Below, piece by piece: positions 9,062-17,759 of a stretch of DNA of 64,000 bases (position 1 is its first letter; every line of letters begins with the position of its first letter). The notes beneath the pieces are model-generated. The model was given only the letters and a program-made list of their open reading frames with translations. It was not told the DNA's origin and searched no databases. The position numbers and the translations under genes are program-made. Origin of the DNA: Defluviitalea saccharophila (GTDB lineage Bacteria; Bacillota; Clostridia; Lachnospirales; Defluviitaleaceae); NCBI RefSeq assembly GCF_038396635.1, contig NZ_CP121687.1:2904592-2968591 (forward strand), in the 5' to 3' direction.

Positions 9062-9772
9062 ATGAATATTGTCGTTATAAACGGAACACCTATGAAAGGC
9101 ATTACTTATCATATGAAGGAAATGTTTCTTAGCCATATCCAGACTGGAAATGAAGTTACCGAATTTTATCCAAACGAATTTCCATCATTTTGCGTAGGGT
9201 GCAAAAGGTGTTTTTTGTATGGAGAGGAGCATTGTCCCCATTCGGAAATAATGTTGCCAATTTGGAACGCTTTTTTGAAAGCAGACTTATTGGTATTTGC
9301 TTACCCGGTGTATGCACTTCGAGCACCGGCAACCATCAAATCAGTGCTTGATCATCTTTGTGTCCATTGGATGGTCCATCGGCCTGATCCCAGCATATTT
9401 GAGAAAACGGCTTTAATCATTACAAATAGTATTGGAGCGTCTAATGGTGCTGCTCAAAAAGATGTTAAAACCAGCATGTCATGGCTGGGCGTGTCCAGAG
9501 TGTATACTTGTGGGGCGAAGATGATGGGGGATATCTTTTGGGATAAAATAAACGATAAGAGTATGAAAATGCTGGAATGCAAAATGGAACATCTCGCAGC
9601 CAAGGTGAAGAATGTAAAGCCTCAAAAACGAAAAAGTTTAAAGGTGAGCACACTTTTCTTTATCTGCAAAATGCTTCATCAAGTTTTCCTAAACTCTGAA
9701 GTTGAGCCAAGTCTTGATAATCAGCATTATATTAAATATGGATGGATAAAACATAAAAAAGAGAAACAATAA
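9062..9772 (+). CDS. Flavodoxin-fold NAD(P)H-dependent oxidoreductase
   Basis: A 236-residue protein of the NADPH-dependent FMN reductase/flavodoxin-like family. It opens with the fold's first strand and FMN phosphate loop (MNIVVINGTPMKGITY). A CxxC pair (FCVGCKRC) and the strand AFLKADLLVFAYPVYALRAPATIKSVLDH contain the usual P-x-Y/W loop against the flavin. The C-terminal 50 residues are basic and unlike the core. Such proteins reduce quinones, iron or nitro compounds; no substrate can be given. It stands alone, with GGAGAG before the ATG. Confidence 0.8.
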   Translation: MNIVVINGTPMKGITYHMKEMFLSHIQTGNEVTEFYPNEFPSFCVGCKRCFLYGEEHCPHSEIMLPIWNAFLKADLLVFAYPVYALRAPATIKSVLDHLCVHWMVHRPDPSIFEKTALIITNSIGASNGAAQKDVKTSMSWLGVSRVYTCGAKMMGDIFWDKINDKSMKMLECKMEHLAAKVKNVKPQKRKSLKVSTLFFICKMLHQVFLNSEVEPSLDNQHYIKYGWIKHKKEKQ

Positions 9773-9907
9773 TCTGAGTAAAGAGATTTTTTCTTTGCTG
9801 CAGTAAATAATATCAATTGTGATACAAAAAACTATATGATATATTATAGAGAAATGTAATAAATTTTAACTTATACTATCTAATTTTAAAAAGAAGGAGA
9901 TATTTTA

Positions 9908-9964
9908 TGTTTAATTTAAGTATTGTGGACATTGTAGTAAATAGGGAGGTGTATACAAACTAAT
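9908..9964 (+). CDS. Candidate leader peptide upstream of rsgA
   Basis: An 18-codon ORF starting MFNLSIVDI with a well-spaced AAGGAG site. It ends in the loop of the hairpin at 9944-9982. It has no recognisable arrest motif. A regulatory role, or translation at all, is inference. Confidence 0.35.
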
Positions 9965-9982
9965 TTGGTATATAACCCTCCC
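9944..9982 (+). promoter_or_regulatory. Hairpin between leader ORF and rsgA
   Basis: GGGAGG-TGTATACAAA pairs with TTTGGTATAT-AA-CCTCCC. The ascending arm lies in the last codons of the leader ORF, so translation would disrupt it. There is no T run directly after it. Confidence 0.45.
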
Positions 9983-10030
9983 AAAGTGAATCATGCAATT
10001 AAGCCAATTAAAACTTTAGGAGGATTAAAA

Positions 10031-11119
10031 TTGAGTAAAATAAATATGGAAAATATAGGACTCAGCCAGCGTTTTGTGAATGAGTCTAGTTTATATAAAG
10101 GGCTTTATATTGGGAGAATTGTTTCACAGTATAAAAATCTATACAAGGTTATCACTGAAAATGGTGAGTTAACTGCAGAGATTTCCGGGAAATTTCGATT
10201 TGAAGCAAAAAGCCTGTCCCAGTATCCAGCTGTGGGAGATTTTGTTATGCTTGACCGGAATGACAATAAGGGAGGCAATGCAATCATTCATCATGTGCTC
10301 ACCAGAAAAAGTGTTTTTATAAGAAAGGCAGCAGGGACATCTAACGACGAACAAGTAGTAGCTGCCAATATTGATACGGTGTTTATTTGTATGTCATTAA
10401 ATAATGACTTCAACCTTCGTAGAATGGAGCGTTATTTAGGGATTGCCTGGAATAGTGGGGCAAGTCCGGTTATTGTACTGACCAAATCGGATTTGTGTAC
10501 GAATCTTTCTGATAAATTATTTGAAATCGATACGGTTGCAGTAGGTGTGGATGTGATTGTAACTTCCAGTATGAGTGAAGATGGTTATTTACCGATAACG
10601 AATTATACAGGCTATGGAAAAACCATTGCATTTATAGGTTCTTCCGGTGTGGGCAAATCTACTTTAATTAATAGGCTTTTAGGTGAAGATATTATTGAAA
10701 CCAATGGATTAAGGGATGATGATAAGGGAAGGCATACGACCACCAGGCGAGAGATGTATCTTCTTCCTGGTGGAGGAGCCGTGATTGATACACCGGGAAT
10801 GAGAGAAATAGGTATTGAAAGTGCAGATTTATCAAAAACCTTTGCTGATATTGATCAACTGTCAACCCAATGTAAGTTCAGTGACTGTACCCATAGAAAT
10901 GAGCCAAACTGTGCAGTTCAAAATGCCATAAATTCAGGCGAACTGTCTCTGGAAAGATTCAAGAACTACCTAAAGCTTAAGAAAGAAGCCAAGTATGAAG
11001 GTTTAAATTCCAGACAGATAGAAAATGAAAAGCTTAATGAAATGTTCAAAGAAGTAGGCGGCAAAAAGAATGCCCGAAGGGTGCTAAAAGAAAAGAAGAA
11101 CTTAGGCCGGAAGATTTAA
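10031..11119 (+). CDS. rsgA: Ribosome small-subunit-dependent GTPase A
   Basis: A 362-residue circularly permuted GTPase that helps mature the 30S subunit. An OB-like N-terminal domain (about residues 20-95) is followed by the permuted G motifs in the expected order: G4 TKSD, G1 GSSGVGKST, G3 DTPGMRE. A C-terminal zinc motif with C-x-x-x-x-x-C-x-H...C (CKFSDCTHRNEPNC) follows, then a basic tail. The TTG at 10031 is chosen because AGGAGG sits seven bases before it; an upstream in-frame TTG at 9965 falls inside the regulatory hairpin. The separate location, away from prkC-type genes, suggests a paralogue under its own control. Confidence 0.92.
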   Translation: MSKINMENIGLSQRFVNESSLYKGLYIGRIVSQYKNLYKVITENGELTAEISGKFRFEAKSLSQYPAVGDFVMLDRNDNKGGNAIIHHVLTRKSVFIRKAAGTSNDEQVVAANIDTVFICMSLNNDFNLRRMERYLGIAWNSGASPVIVLTKSDLCTNLSDKLFEIDTVAVGVDVIVTSSMSEDGYLPITNYTGYGKTIAFIGSSGVGKSTLINRLLGEDIIETNGLRDDDKGRHTTTRREMYLLPGGGAVIDTPGMREIGIESADLSKTFADIDQLSTQCKFSDCTHRNEPNCAVQNAINSGELSLERFKNYLKLKKEAKYEGLNSRQIENEKLNEMFKEVGGKKNARRVLKEKKNLGRKI

Positions 11120-11146
11120 GTTTATGAGGTATCAACAGGTGAAGTG

Positions 11147-11193
11147 AAGAAAAGGACCGTAAATGAACATAGTTCATTTACGGTCCTTTTCTT
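11147..11193. terminator. Bidirectional terminator between rsgA and short copy 4
   Basis: A 22-bp near-perfect stem (AAGAAAAGGACCGTAAATG and complement), A-rich on one side and T-rich on the other, serving the convergent genes. Confidence 0.9.
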
Positions 11194-11203
11194 CTTCAGA
11201 ATC

Positions 11204-11878
11204 TTATTTTGTTTTTTCATCTATCTGGTCTCTTAAACAAGCTGAAACATATAATGCAGCGGGTTCTTCCAGATTTGATATATTAACCAGCAGAGCTTTC
11301 ATATCTTCTGAACGAAAGACAGTGGTTGACGTAATAGTCTCTACCAAGTCAGGTTGATTAAATCGCTTAATGATTACATTGGTCTCAAATTCTTGTGAAA
11401 AAATCTGTAATGGAATAATTTCAAAAGATCCAGTTACAGGAACTGTTGACTGCCATAGAAGAAAGTCTTCGTTTATTGGTATATTCGAATAAAGTGGAAA
11501 AAAGGTGCATTGTAAAGAGTCAGGACAACATAGATTTTTTTGTTTGCAATTTATACCTGTAAGGGTTTGGGTACAAAGCTCAAAATAAAGGTCTGCAGGA
11601 CCATCTGCGACGAGAGCCTCAATTTCTTTGATATTATCTCCGGTAAATGCAAAGGATTGACCAAGCTGTAAAATTCGAGTAACTACTTTTCCATTAAATA
11701 GGGAAAACCTGATTGTGACAGTTGCTGAATTAAAATCACCATAAAAGATAAATGTTCCTTTTACCGGAATATAGCTTTTCCATATTGTGCCGCTCTCATA
11801 TATATAATAATCTTCTGTGCATTCTAAGGGAGTAGGGCAGCATATTTTCGAATGATCCGTTAATACTTGCATACTCAT
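11204..11878 (-). CDS. Short two-domain Cys protein, copy 4
   Basis: A 224-residue AB protein opening MSMQVLT. Connectors are ICCPTPLEC and LCCPDSLQC. Domain A has WKSYIPVKGTF and GQSFAFTGDNIKEI and ends ELCTQ; domain B has LLWQSTVPVTG and KRFNQPDLVET and ends SACLRDQ. The ATG overlaps the stop of the long gene by four bases (ATGA), a tighter coupling than in copies 2 and 3. It shares the long gene's operon and ends at the strong bidirectional terminator. Confidence 0.9.
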   Translation of the reverse strand: MSMQVLTDHSKICCPTPLECTEDYYIYESGTIWKSYIPVKGTFIFYGDFNSATVTIRFSLFNGKVVTRILQLGQSFAFTGDNIKEIEALVADGPADLYFELCTQTLTGINCKQKNLCCPDSLQCTFFPLYSNIPINEDFLLWQSTVPVTGSFEIIPLQIFSQEFETNVIIKRFNQPDLVETITSTTVFRSEDMKALLVNISNLEEPAALYVSACLRDQIDEKTK

Positions 11879-13953
11879 TCTTTTTCATCTCCTTCCAACG
11901 AGACTTCTTCCTGCATACAAAGTTCCATGGAAACGGAACCACTCATTGATTCAGGATTCACTTTTACAAATACATTTTTGATATGATCTATTGCCAATGA
12001 TTTAGGTCTGCCATTATGAATTGTTTCTGTGATTGTACTTTTATCGTATCGTTCGACAATAATCGTTGCAGATTCACCGTCTAATAGGTAAAAATGCATT
12101 ATTGCCTCTACAGGAAATTCTGCATGCCACAATAAATATTTTTGATTTCTTCTTATATCAAAGGCTTCTATACCTATATCTTGACATAAAAGCGGCTGTG
12201 GGCAGCAATTATCTTTTTTACAATGCTCTAAAATATTTTGTGTGCACGATTCTAAGAGTACTCCTCCACTTGCCTCAGGATTTTCACTGGTAAATCGTAC
12301 ACTTACTGATATCATTCCCTCATCAGTTATCCCAAATCCTTCTCCGGATTTTAGAGTACGAGTACTGAAACATCCATCTTTATAGTTAATTTTTACAGTC
12401 ATATCTACACCGTCCAGGGAATTATTGTATATCGAAAAGGTCCCTTTTACTGGTTCTGTAGATTCCCATAAAGCAATATTTTTGTTCAAAGGATATTCCA
12501 AATCGGCTACTAAGAAAATAGAATTATCAAATTCGCATTTTACAGGTTCAGGACAACAAACGTGGTTGAGGGGTACTTGCTCCTGTATGCAGAGTAGCAT
12601 GATAATATAATTTTCAGGGGCACCATTACTCAGCTGAACCAATACTCCTTCCAAATCCGTAGTTCTCACAGTAAATATTCTGTTTCCTTCAATCGTTTTT
12701 ACTATGTCTGGTTTTCCAAAACGCTTGATGCTCACTTTTGTCCTTTGCTGTGGAAGCCCATCTATCCAAAATAGTATTTCTCCATCTACTGGAATTTTAG
12801 AAATCCATAAAGGCAAAATTTCATCCATAGGATTATCATACGACTGAAACACAAAATAACAATGCAGAGGTTTTGGACAGCATGAAGTTTTGCATGATTT
12901 TTGCAGAGGTATATCCTGTATACAATATTGAAAATAAAAGTATCCTTCTTGTTCAGACACCGGATCTAATCTTATGGTGATTGTTTTTACCTCTTTAGAA
13001 GTAATTGTAAAACTTTCTCCATACCTTAAAATTCTTTTAAATATTCTTTTGTTGTCAAATTCTATATTTAGTGTTAATTTTCCATCGTACCAGTTGGCAA
13101 TGTAAAATGTTCCTTTTACAGGTATAAAAGATTCCCAAATTTTTATATTTTGACTGCGTACTTCGGGTTGAAAATAGGGAAGACTGTTTTCACATTTTAA
13201 GGGTTCGTTACAACATGAAGCAGCACTTTCTTCCTGATGGCATAAGCTAAAAAGTAAGTTTGAAATGAATGGGTCTATTTCTGAAGCAGTGACGGTTACT
13301 TTCCTGATGTCATCAACAGCTAAAACAAAAGGTATATCACAATTGTTAGAATTGCTTACCTTCAGAGGAATATTCCTTATAATAGTAGGTTTTTTGAAGC
13401 GTTCTACTTTAATCGTAGCGGATGGATTATCTGCCGGATCAAATGAAGCAATGAAATTAAACAGTAAGGTTCCTTTGAGGGGAAATAAAGATTCCCATGT
13501 AAGAAAGGGCTGTGCTTCCCCAATGTATAAAAACTCTGAAAAGTCGTCACATACAAGAGGTGGAGAACAACAATTTTCTTCTTTTTCTTTTATGAGGTTC
13601 TGATCGCAATACATAAATTTAACTTCGGCAGTTTGCTCTGGTAGTCCATTTTGGACTTGAACAGTTATTTCTAAGGCTTGATCTACTGTAAGGGCATAGG
13701 CAGTTCCTCGCTTAACAGTCCGTGAAATAATTGTTCCATCAGCTTGTTTAATCCTGAAAACTGCAACTGCACCTTCAGGCGTTCCTTCAGCAAATAAATT
13801 CAAGTAAAAGGTTCCTTTTACAGGTTTTGTTGACTTCCATAGGGTTACGATTTCATTCATGTTTACAGATCTATCAAAATTTCCGTCACATCTTGTTGGC
13901 TCTGGAATGCAAATTTTTTTGCGCATCTCTGATGTTGGAAATTGCAGTGCCAT
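11875..13953 (-). CDS. Long six-domain Cys protein, copy 4
   Basis: A 692-residue (AB)x3 paralogue. The first connector again has a single Cys (KICIPEPTRC); the later ones are NCCSPPLVC, SCCNEPLKC, SCCPKPLHC, VCCPEPVKC and NCCPQPLLC. Type A domains carry VKGTF with GTIISRTVKRGTAYALT or close variants; type B domains carry KVERFKKPTIIRNI or KRFGKPDIVKTI. Every domain closes with a Cys before Gln (YCDQ, LCHQ, YCIQ, LCIQ, SCTQ, LCMQ). It lacks the extra C-terminal cysteines seen in copies 2 and 3. No signal peptide is present. A structural, disulfide-linked role is inferred. Confidence 0.92.
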   Translation of the reverse strand: MALQFPTSEMRKKICIPEPTRCDGNFDRSVNMNEIVTLWKSTKPVKGTFYLNLFAEGTPEGAVAVFRIKQADGTIISRTVKRGTAYALTVDQALEITVQVQNGLPEQTAEVKFMYCDQNLIKEKEENCCSPPLVCDDFSEFLYIGEAQPFLTWESLFPLKGTLLFNFIASFDPADNPSATIKVERFKKPTIIRNIPLKVSNSNNCDIPFVLAVDDIRKVTVTASEIDPFISNLLFSLCHQEESAASCCNEPLKCENSLPYFQPEVRSQNIKIWESFIPVKGTFYIANWYDGKLTLNIEFDNKRIFKRILRYGESFTITSKEVKTITIRLDPVSEQEGYFYFQYCIQDIPLQKSCKTSCCPKPLHCYFVFQSYDNPMDEILPLWISKIPVDGEILFWIDGLPQQRTKVSIKRFGKPDIVKTIEGNRIFTVRTTDLEGVLVQLSNGAPENYIIMLLCIQEQVPLNHVCCPEPVKCEFDNSIFLVADLEYPLNKNIALWESTEPVKGTFSIYNNSLDGVDMTVKINYKDGCFSTRTLKSGEGFGITDEGMISVSVRFTSENPEASGGVLLESCTQNILEHCKKDNCCPQPLLCQDIGIEAFDIRRNQKYLLWHAEFPVEAIMHFYLLDGESATIIVERYDKSTITETIHNGRPKSLAIDHIKNVFVKVNPESMSGSVSMELCMQEEVSLEGDEKE

Positions 13954-13983
13954 AAAACCTCACCTCTCTATCATTCTTTCTAC

Positions 13984-14018
13984 TATCAATATATGTCGAA
14001 CAGTGTTAAATTGGACAC
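13984..14018 (-). promoter_or_regulatory. Conserved promoter-like element of long copy 4
   Basis: On the minus strand GTGTCC, 17 bases, then CATATATTGATAG, with the same spacing as the other copies. Confidence 0.6.
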
Positions 14019-14040
14019 CTATATAAGTGAAGCACATTTT

Positions 14041-14405
14041 GTTTGTTCATCTGCCTGTTCTCTTAAACAAAATTCAACAAACAGCACAGGGGGGCTTCTT
14101 GAGTTGGGATATTAACCAGCAGTGCTTTCATATCTGATGAGCGAATGACAGTTTTTTGTGAAACTGTTTTGATCAAGTCGGGCTCATTAAAGCGTTTGAT
14201 CATTACTTTAAATTCTTGTATGGGTATAAATGAAAATTGAACAAACCTAATAGATCCGGTCATTGGAATTGTTGACTGCCACAGAAGATAGTCCTCATTC
14301 ATTGGGATATTCCCATAAGGTATAGCTGATTCGCATTGTAAAGATTCAGGACAGCATGGATTATGGGGTTTACAATTTGTCTCTGTCAGTGTTTGAAAAC
14401 AGTAT
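14041..14405 (-). pseudogene. Remnant of a short Cys protein
   Basis: A fragment of a short paralogue without its N-terminus. It starts mid domain A (VEYCFQTLTETNC), passes a connector (PCCPESLQC) and covers domain B (LLWQSTIPMTG, KRFNEPDLIKT). Near the end a run of cytosines (about 14090) shifts the frame, so that the final strand (FVEFCLREQ) is read in another frame. It directly follows the intact short gene, whose last residues (NTVFKH) are already read from this fragment's sequence in another frame. This points to unequal recombination between two short genes. No start codon or ribosome site is seen. Confidence 0.75.
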
Positions 14406-15075
14406 TCAACTTTTCATTTACTTGATCCTGTAAACAATACCTGACATTTAATACAGGAGGATCTGCCTGAGGAGGAATATTAATGAACAGCGCTTTCATA
14501 TCTGATGAACGAATGACGGTGCTTTGTGTAATTGTCTCTATTACATCAGGTTTGTTAAACCGTTTGATGGTTAATTTGACTTCAAATTGACCTGTTCCAA
14601 AGAAAAATGGAGTGAATTCAAAAGATCCATTTACAGGAACTGTAGATTGCCACAGAAGATAGTCTTCATTTGCCGGGATATCTCCGGTAGATGAAAAAGT
14701 AGTGCATAACAAGGATTCAGGACAACAAGAATTTTTGTTCTTGCAATTTACATTTGTCAGTGTCTGGGTACAATATCCAAAAACAAGGCTTGAGGGACCA
14801 TTTGAGACGAAAACTTCAATTTCTCTAACATTGTCTCCAGTAAATACAAAGGATTGGGCAGGCTCTAAAATTCGAGTAACTATTCTTCCGTCGAACAGGT
14901 AAATCCTGATTGTTACAGGAGCTGGATTACCGAAACCGTCAAAGACAAATGTTCCTTTTATTGGTATATGGCTTTCCCATACTATGCCGCTTTCTCGAAT
15001 CAAAAGACTTTCGCCACATTCTAAGGGAGTAGGACAGCAAGCTTTCGGATTACTGGTTAATACTTTCAAAGACAT
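14386..15075 (-). CDS. Short two-domain Cys protein, copy 5
   Basis: A 229-residue AB protein opening MSLKVLT. Connectors are ACCPTPLEC and SCCPESLLC. Domain A has WESHIPIKGTF and AQSFVFTGDNVREI and ends GYCTQ; domain B has LLWQSTVPVNG and KRFNKPDVIET and ends RYCLQDQ. The last six residues differ from the other copies and come from the recombination junction with the remnant downstream. It overlaps the long gene by 10 bases and has an AAAGGAGATG ribosome site. Confidence 0.9.
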   Translation of the reverse strand: MSLKVLTSNPKACCPTPLECGESLLIRESGIVWESHIPIKGTFVFDGFGNPAPVTIRIYLFDGRIVTRILEPAQSFVFTGDNVREIEVFVSNGPSSLVFGYCTQTLTNVNCKNKNSCCPESLLCTTFSSTGDIPANEDYLLWQSTVPVNGSFEFTPFFFGTGQFEVKLTIKRFNKPDVIETITQSTVIRSSDMKALFINIPPQADPPVLNVRYCLQDQVNEKLNTVFKH

Positions 15076-17153
15076 TGATTTTCATCTCCTTTCAACGGCA
15101 ATTGTTCCAGCATACATACTTCCATGGAAACGGATCCTGTTCTTGATTCAGGATTCACTTTTACAAACACATTTTTGATGTGATCTGCTGCCAATACTTT
15201 AGATCTGTCAAAATGAATTGTATCTGTGATTGGACTTTTCTCGTAACGCTCAATAATAATGGTTGCAGAGACACCATCATCTACTGAAAATTGCATTATT
15301 GCCTCTACAGGAAATCCTGAATGCCACAATAAATATTTTTGATTTCTTCTTATGTTATTGGCATCTATAAATAAAGACTGACATATAAGTGGGTGCGGAC
15401 AGCAATTATCTTTTTGACATTGTTTTTCAATACTCTGTGTACAGGTTTCTAAGAGTACATCACCCCTTGCATCAGGATTTTCACTGGAAAATCGTACACT
15501 TACTGATATAATTCCTTTATCGGTTATCATAAATCCTTCTTTGGATTTCAGAGTCTGGGTGCCGTAACATCCATTCATATATTGAATTTTTACAGTCATA
15601 TCTACACCGTCCAGGGTGTTGTTGAATATCGCAAATGTACCTTTTACTGGCTCTGTAGATTCCCATATAACAATGTTTTTGTTTAAAGGATACTCTATAC
15701 CACCAAAAAAAGAATCGTCAAATTCACATTTTACTGGTTCCGGACAACAAACAGTTTTTGCGTTTTGGCACACTTGCTCCTGTATACAGAATACTATTCT
15801 GATTGAATAATCACTTGGGTCACCATTAATGAGTTCAGCAAATACTCCTTTCCAATCCGTAGTTCTTATGACAAATATTTTCTCACCCTCAATCGTTCTT
15901 ACAATGTCTGGCTTTCCAAACCGTTTAATGGTTATTTTTGTTCTATATTGTGGCTGTCCATTGATCTCAAAAAATAATTCACCGTCTGTAGGAATTTTAG
16001 AAATCCATAAAGGAATTTTTTCTCCCAGAGTATTAATACCCGAGTCAATGAGTAAATTACAGGGAAGAGGTGTTGGACAGCATGAAGCTTTACATGTTTT
16101 TTGCAGAGGCATATCCTGTATACAATATCGTAAAATAAAGGAGCCTGATTGTGTAGGTAACGGATTTAATCTTATGGTAATCGTTTTGACCTCTTTAGCA
16201 GTAATTGTGAAAGTTTCACCAGATCCTATAATTCTTTCAAATGTTTTTTTATTATCAAATGCTATATTTAATGTCAATGTTCCATCATAACCGTTGGTGA
16301 TGGAAAATGTTCCTTTTACGGGTATCAAAGATTCCCATATTTTTATATCCTGACTGGGTAGCTCTGGATGAAAAAAGATTAAACCGGCTTCACATTTTAA
16401 GGGGTCGTCACAGCATGAAGCAGCACTTTCTTCCTGGTGGCATAAGATAAAAGATAAAGATGAATTGGATGGGTCTATTTCTGAAGCAGTGACTGTTACT
16501 TTTCTAATATCATCAACAGCTAATACAAAAGGTATCTCACAACGATTTGTATTGCTTACATTCAGAGGAATATTTCTGACAATATCAGGTTTTTTGAAAC
16601 GTTCGACTTTAATCGTAGCTGATGGATGTGCTGCCGGATCAAATGAAGCAAGGAACTTAAACGCTAAGGTTCCTTTGACAGGAAAGAAAGTTTCCCATGT
16701 AAGAAAGGGCTGTGCTTCCCAATGGAATATAAAACCTGAAAATTGGTCACATACAAGGGGGGGAGGACAACAATTTCCTTCTTTTGCTTTTACGAGGTCC
16801 AGGTCGCAATACATAAATTCAACTAAGGCAGTTTGATCTGGTGGTCCATTTTGAACTTGAACAGTTGCTTCAACCGCATTATCCACGGTAAGGACATGGA
16901 CAGTTCCGCGGTTAACGGTTCTTGAAATCGTTGTTCCATCTGCCTGTATAATTTTGAAAACTGCAAATGCGCCTCCTGACATGCCTTGTGGATGCAAAAT
17001 TAAAAAAAAGCTTCCCTTGGCAGGTTCTGTCGACTTCCATACGGTTACGGTTTCATTAAAGTTCATTATTCTAGAAAAATCTCCACTACATCGCGTTGGC
17101 TTTGGGGGGCAAAATTTTTTTGCCAACTCTGATGATGAAAATTGTAGGGCCAT
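15066..17153 (-). CDS. Long six-domain Cys protein, copy 5
   Basis: A 695-residue (AB)x3 paralogue close to copy 4. The first connector has one Cys (KFCPPKPTRC); the others are NCCPPPLVC, SCCDDPLKC, SCCPTPLPC, VCCPEPVKC and NCCPHPLIC. The A/B alternation is clear: GTTISRTVNRGTVHVLT (A) and KVERFKKPDIVRNI (B) in the first pair. Domains close YCDL, LCHQ, YCIQ, FCIQ, TCTQ and VCML, so two have lost the usual Gln. It starts MALQ after GAGGTGAAG and lies about 30 bases after the conserved upstream element. No export signal is visible, as expected if the protein is assembled from inside a mother cell. Confidence 0.92.
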   Translation of the reverse strand: MALQFSSSELAKKFCPPKPTRCSGDFSRIMNFNETVTVWKSTEPAKGSFFLILHPQGMSGGAFAVFKIIQADGTTISRTVNRGTVHVLTVDNAVEATVQVQNGPPDQTALVEFMYCDLDLVKAKEGNCCPPPLVCDQFSGFIFHWEAQPFLTWETFFPVKGTLAFKFLASFDPAAHPSATIKVERFKKPDIVRNIPLNVSNTNRCEIPFVLAVDDIRKVTVTASEIDPSNSSLSFILCHQEESAASCCDDPLKCEAGLIFFHPELPSQDIKIWESLIPVKGTFSITNGYDGTLTLNIAFDNKKTFERIIGSGETFTITAKEVKTITIRLNPLPTQSGSFILRYCIQDMPLQKTCKASCCPTPLPCNLLIDSGINTLGEKIPLWISKIPTDGELFFEINGQPQYRTKITIKRFGKPDIVRTIEGEKIFVIRTTDWKGVFAELINGDPSDYSIRIVFCIQEQVCQNAKTVCCPEPVKCEFDDSFFGGIEYPLNKNIVIWESTEPVKGTFAIFNNTLDGVDMTVKIQYMNGCYGTQTLKSKEGFMITDKGIISVSVRFSSENPDARGDVLLETCTQSIEKQCQKDNCCPHPLICQSLFIDANNIRRNQKYLLWHSGFPVEAIMQFSVDDGVSATIIIERYEKSPITDTIHFDRSKVLAADHIKNVFVKVNPESRTGSVSMEVCMLEQLPLKGDENQCL

Positions 17154-17183
17154 AAAACTTCACCTCTTTATTATTCTTTCTAC

Positions 17184-17218
17184 TATCAATATATGTCGAA
17201 CTGTGTCAAATTGGACAT
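17184..17218 (-). promoter_or_regulatory. Conserved promoter-like element of long copy 5
   Basis: On the minus strand ATGTCC, 17 bases, then CATATATTGATAGTAG. It is the closest match to the element of copy 1 in the spacer as well. Confidence 0.6.
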
Positions 17219-17411
17219 ATTATTTTAGATTTTGGTGAATATAGAAGTATAGACAGGAGTACTTTATTTCGAGATAGAGTATGATGGGGGTTAACAGCGC
17301 AGTTGAAATTTAATCGTGTAGAAATTATACTGAATTGAGAGTTCAATGAGTGGAGTTATAAAAATGCATAAAGATATGAATCAATCAACAGTTTCAATAA
17401 GGAGGCAAAGT

Positions 17412-17594
17412 ATGAAAGGTGCAACCAATTGTGAGTATTGTATAAACTATATCTATGATGAAGATTGGAACTGCTATCAATGCGATATTAATTTGGATGA
17501 AGATGAAATGAGAAAGTTTCTGACCGACTCTTTTTATGATTGTCCATACTTCCAGTTCAATGATGAGTATAAGATTGTAAGAAAGCAGATTTAG
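17412..17594 (+). CDS. DUF6472-like small protein
   Basis: A 60-residue acidic protein beginning MKGATNCEYC. Four cysteines (C-x-x-C near 7-10, then near 21 and 43) could bind a metal. The ending CPYFQFNDEYKIVRKQ is typical of small Clostridia proteins grouped as DUF6472, whose role is unknown. The start is set by AGGAGG just before 17412; an earlier in-frame ATG at 17346 has no such site. Confidence 0.7.
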   Translation: MKGATNCEYCINYIYDEDWNCYQCDINLDEDEMRKFLTDSFYDCPYFQFNDEYKIVRKQI

Positions 17595-17759
17595 TCCCTT
17601 ATCGGAAATTTTGTTACAGATGATATACAAATTACTAAAAACCATCCCCTGGTTTTTACAGAAACAAAATTATGTACGTACAAATTATTGTTATTGTAAT
17701 CACATATGCAATACGGTATAATTGAGTAATATTCATCTAAGAAGATGAAATGTATAAGT

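Noticed and set aside
1-17153. Cys-domain proteins as S-layer or secreted adhesins
   Set aside because: None has a signal peptide, SLH domain, sortase motif or membrane anchor; the upstream element points to sporulation instead.
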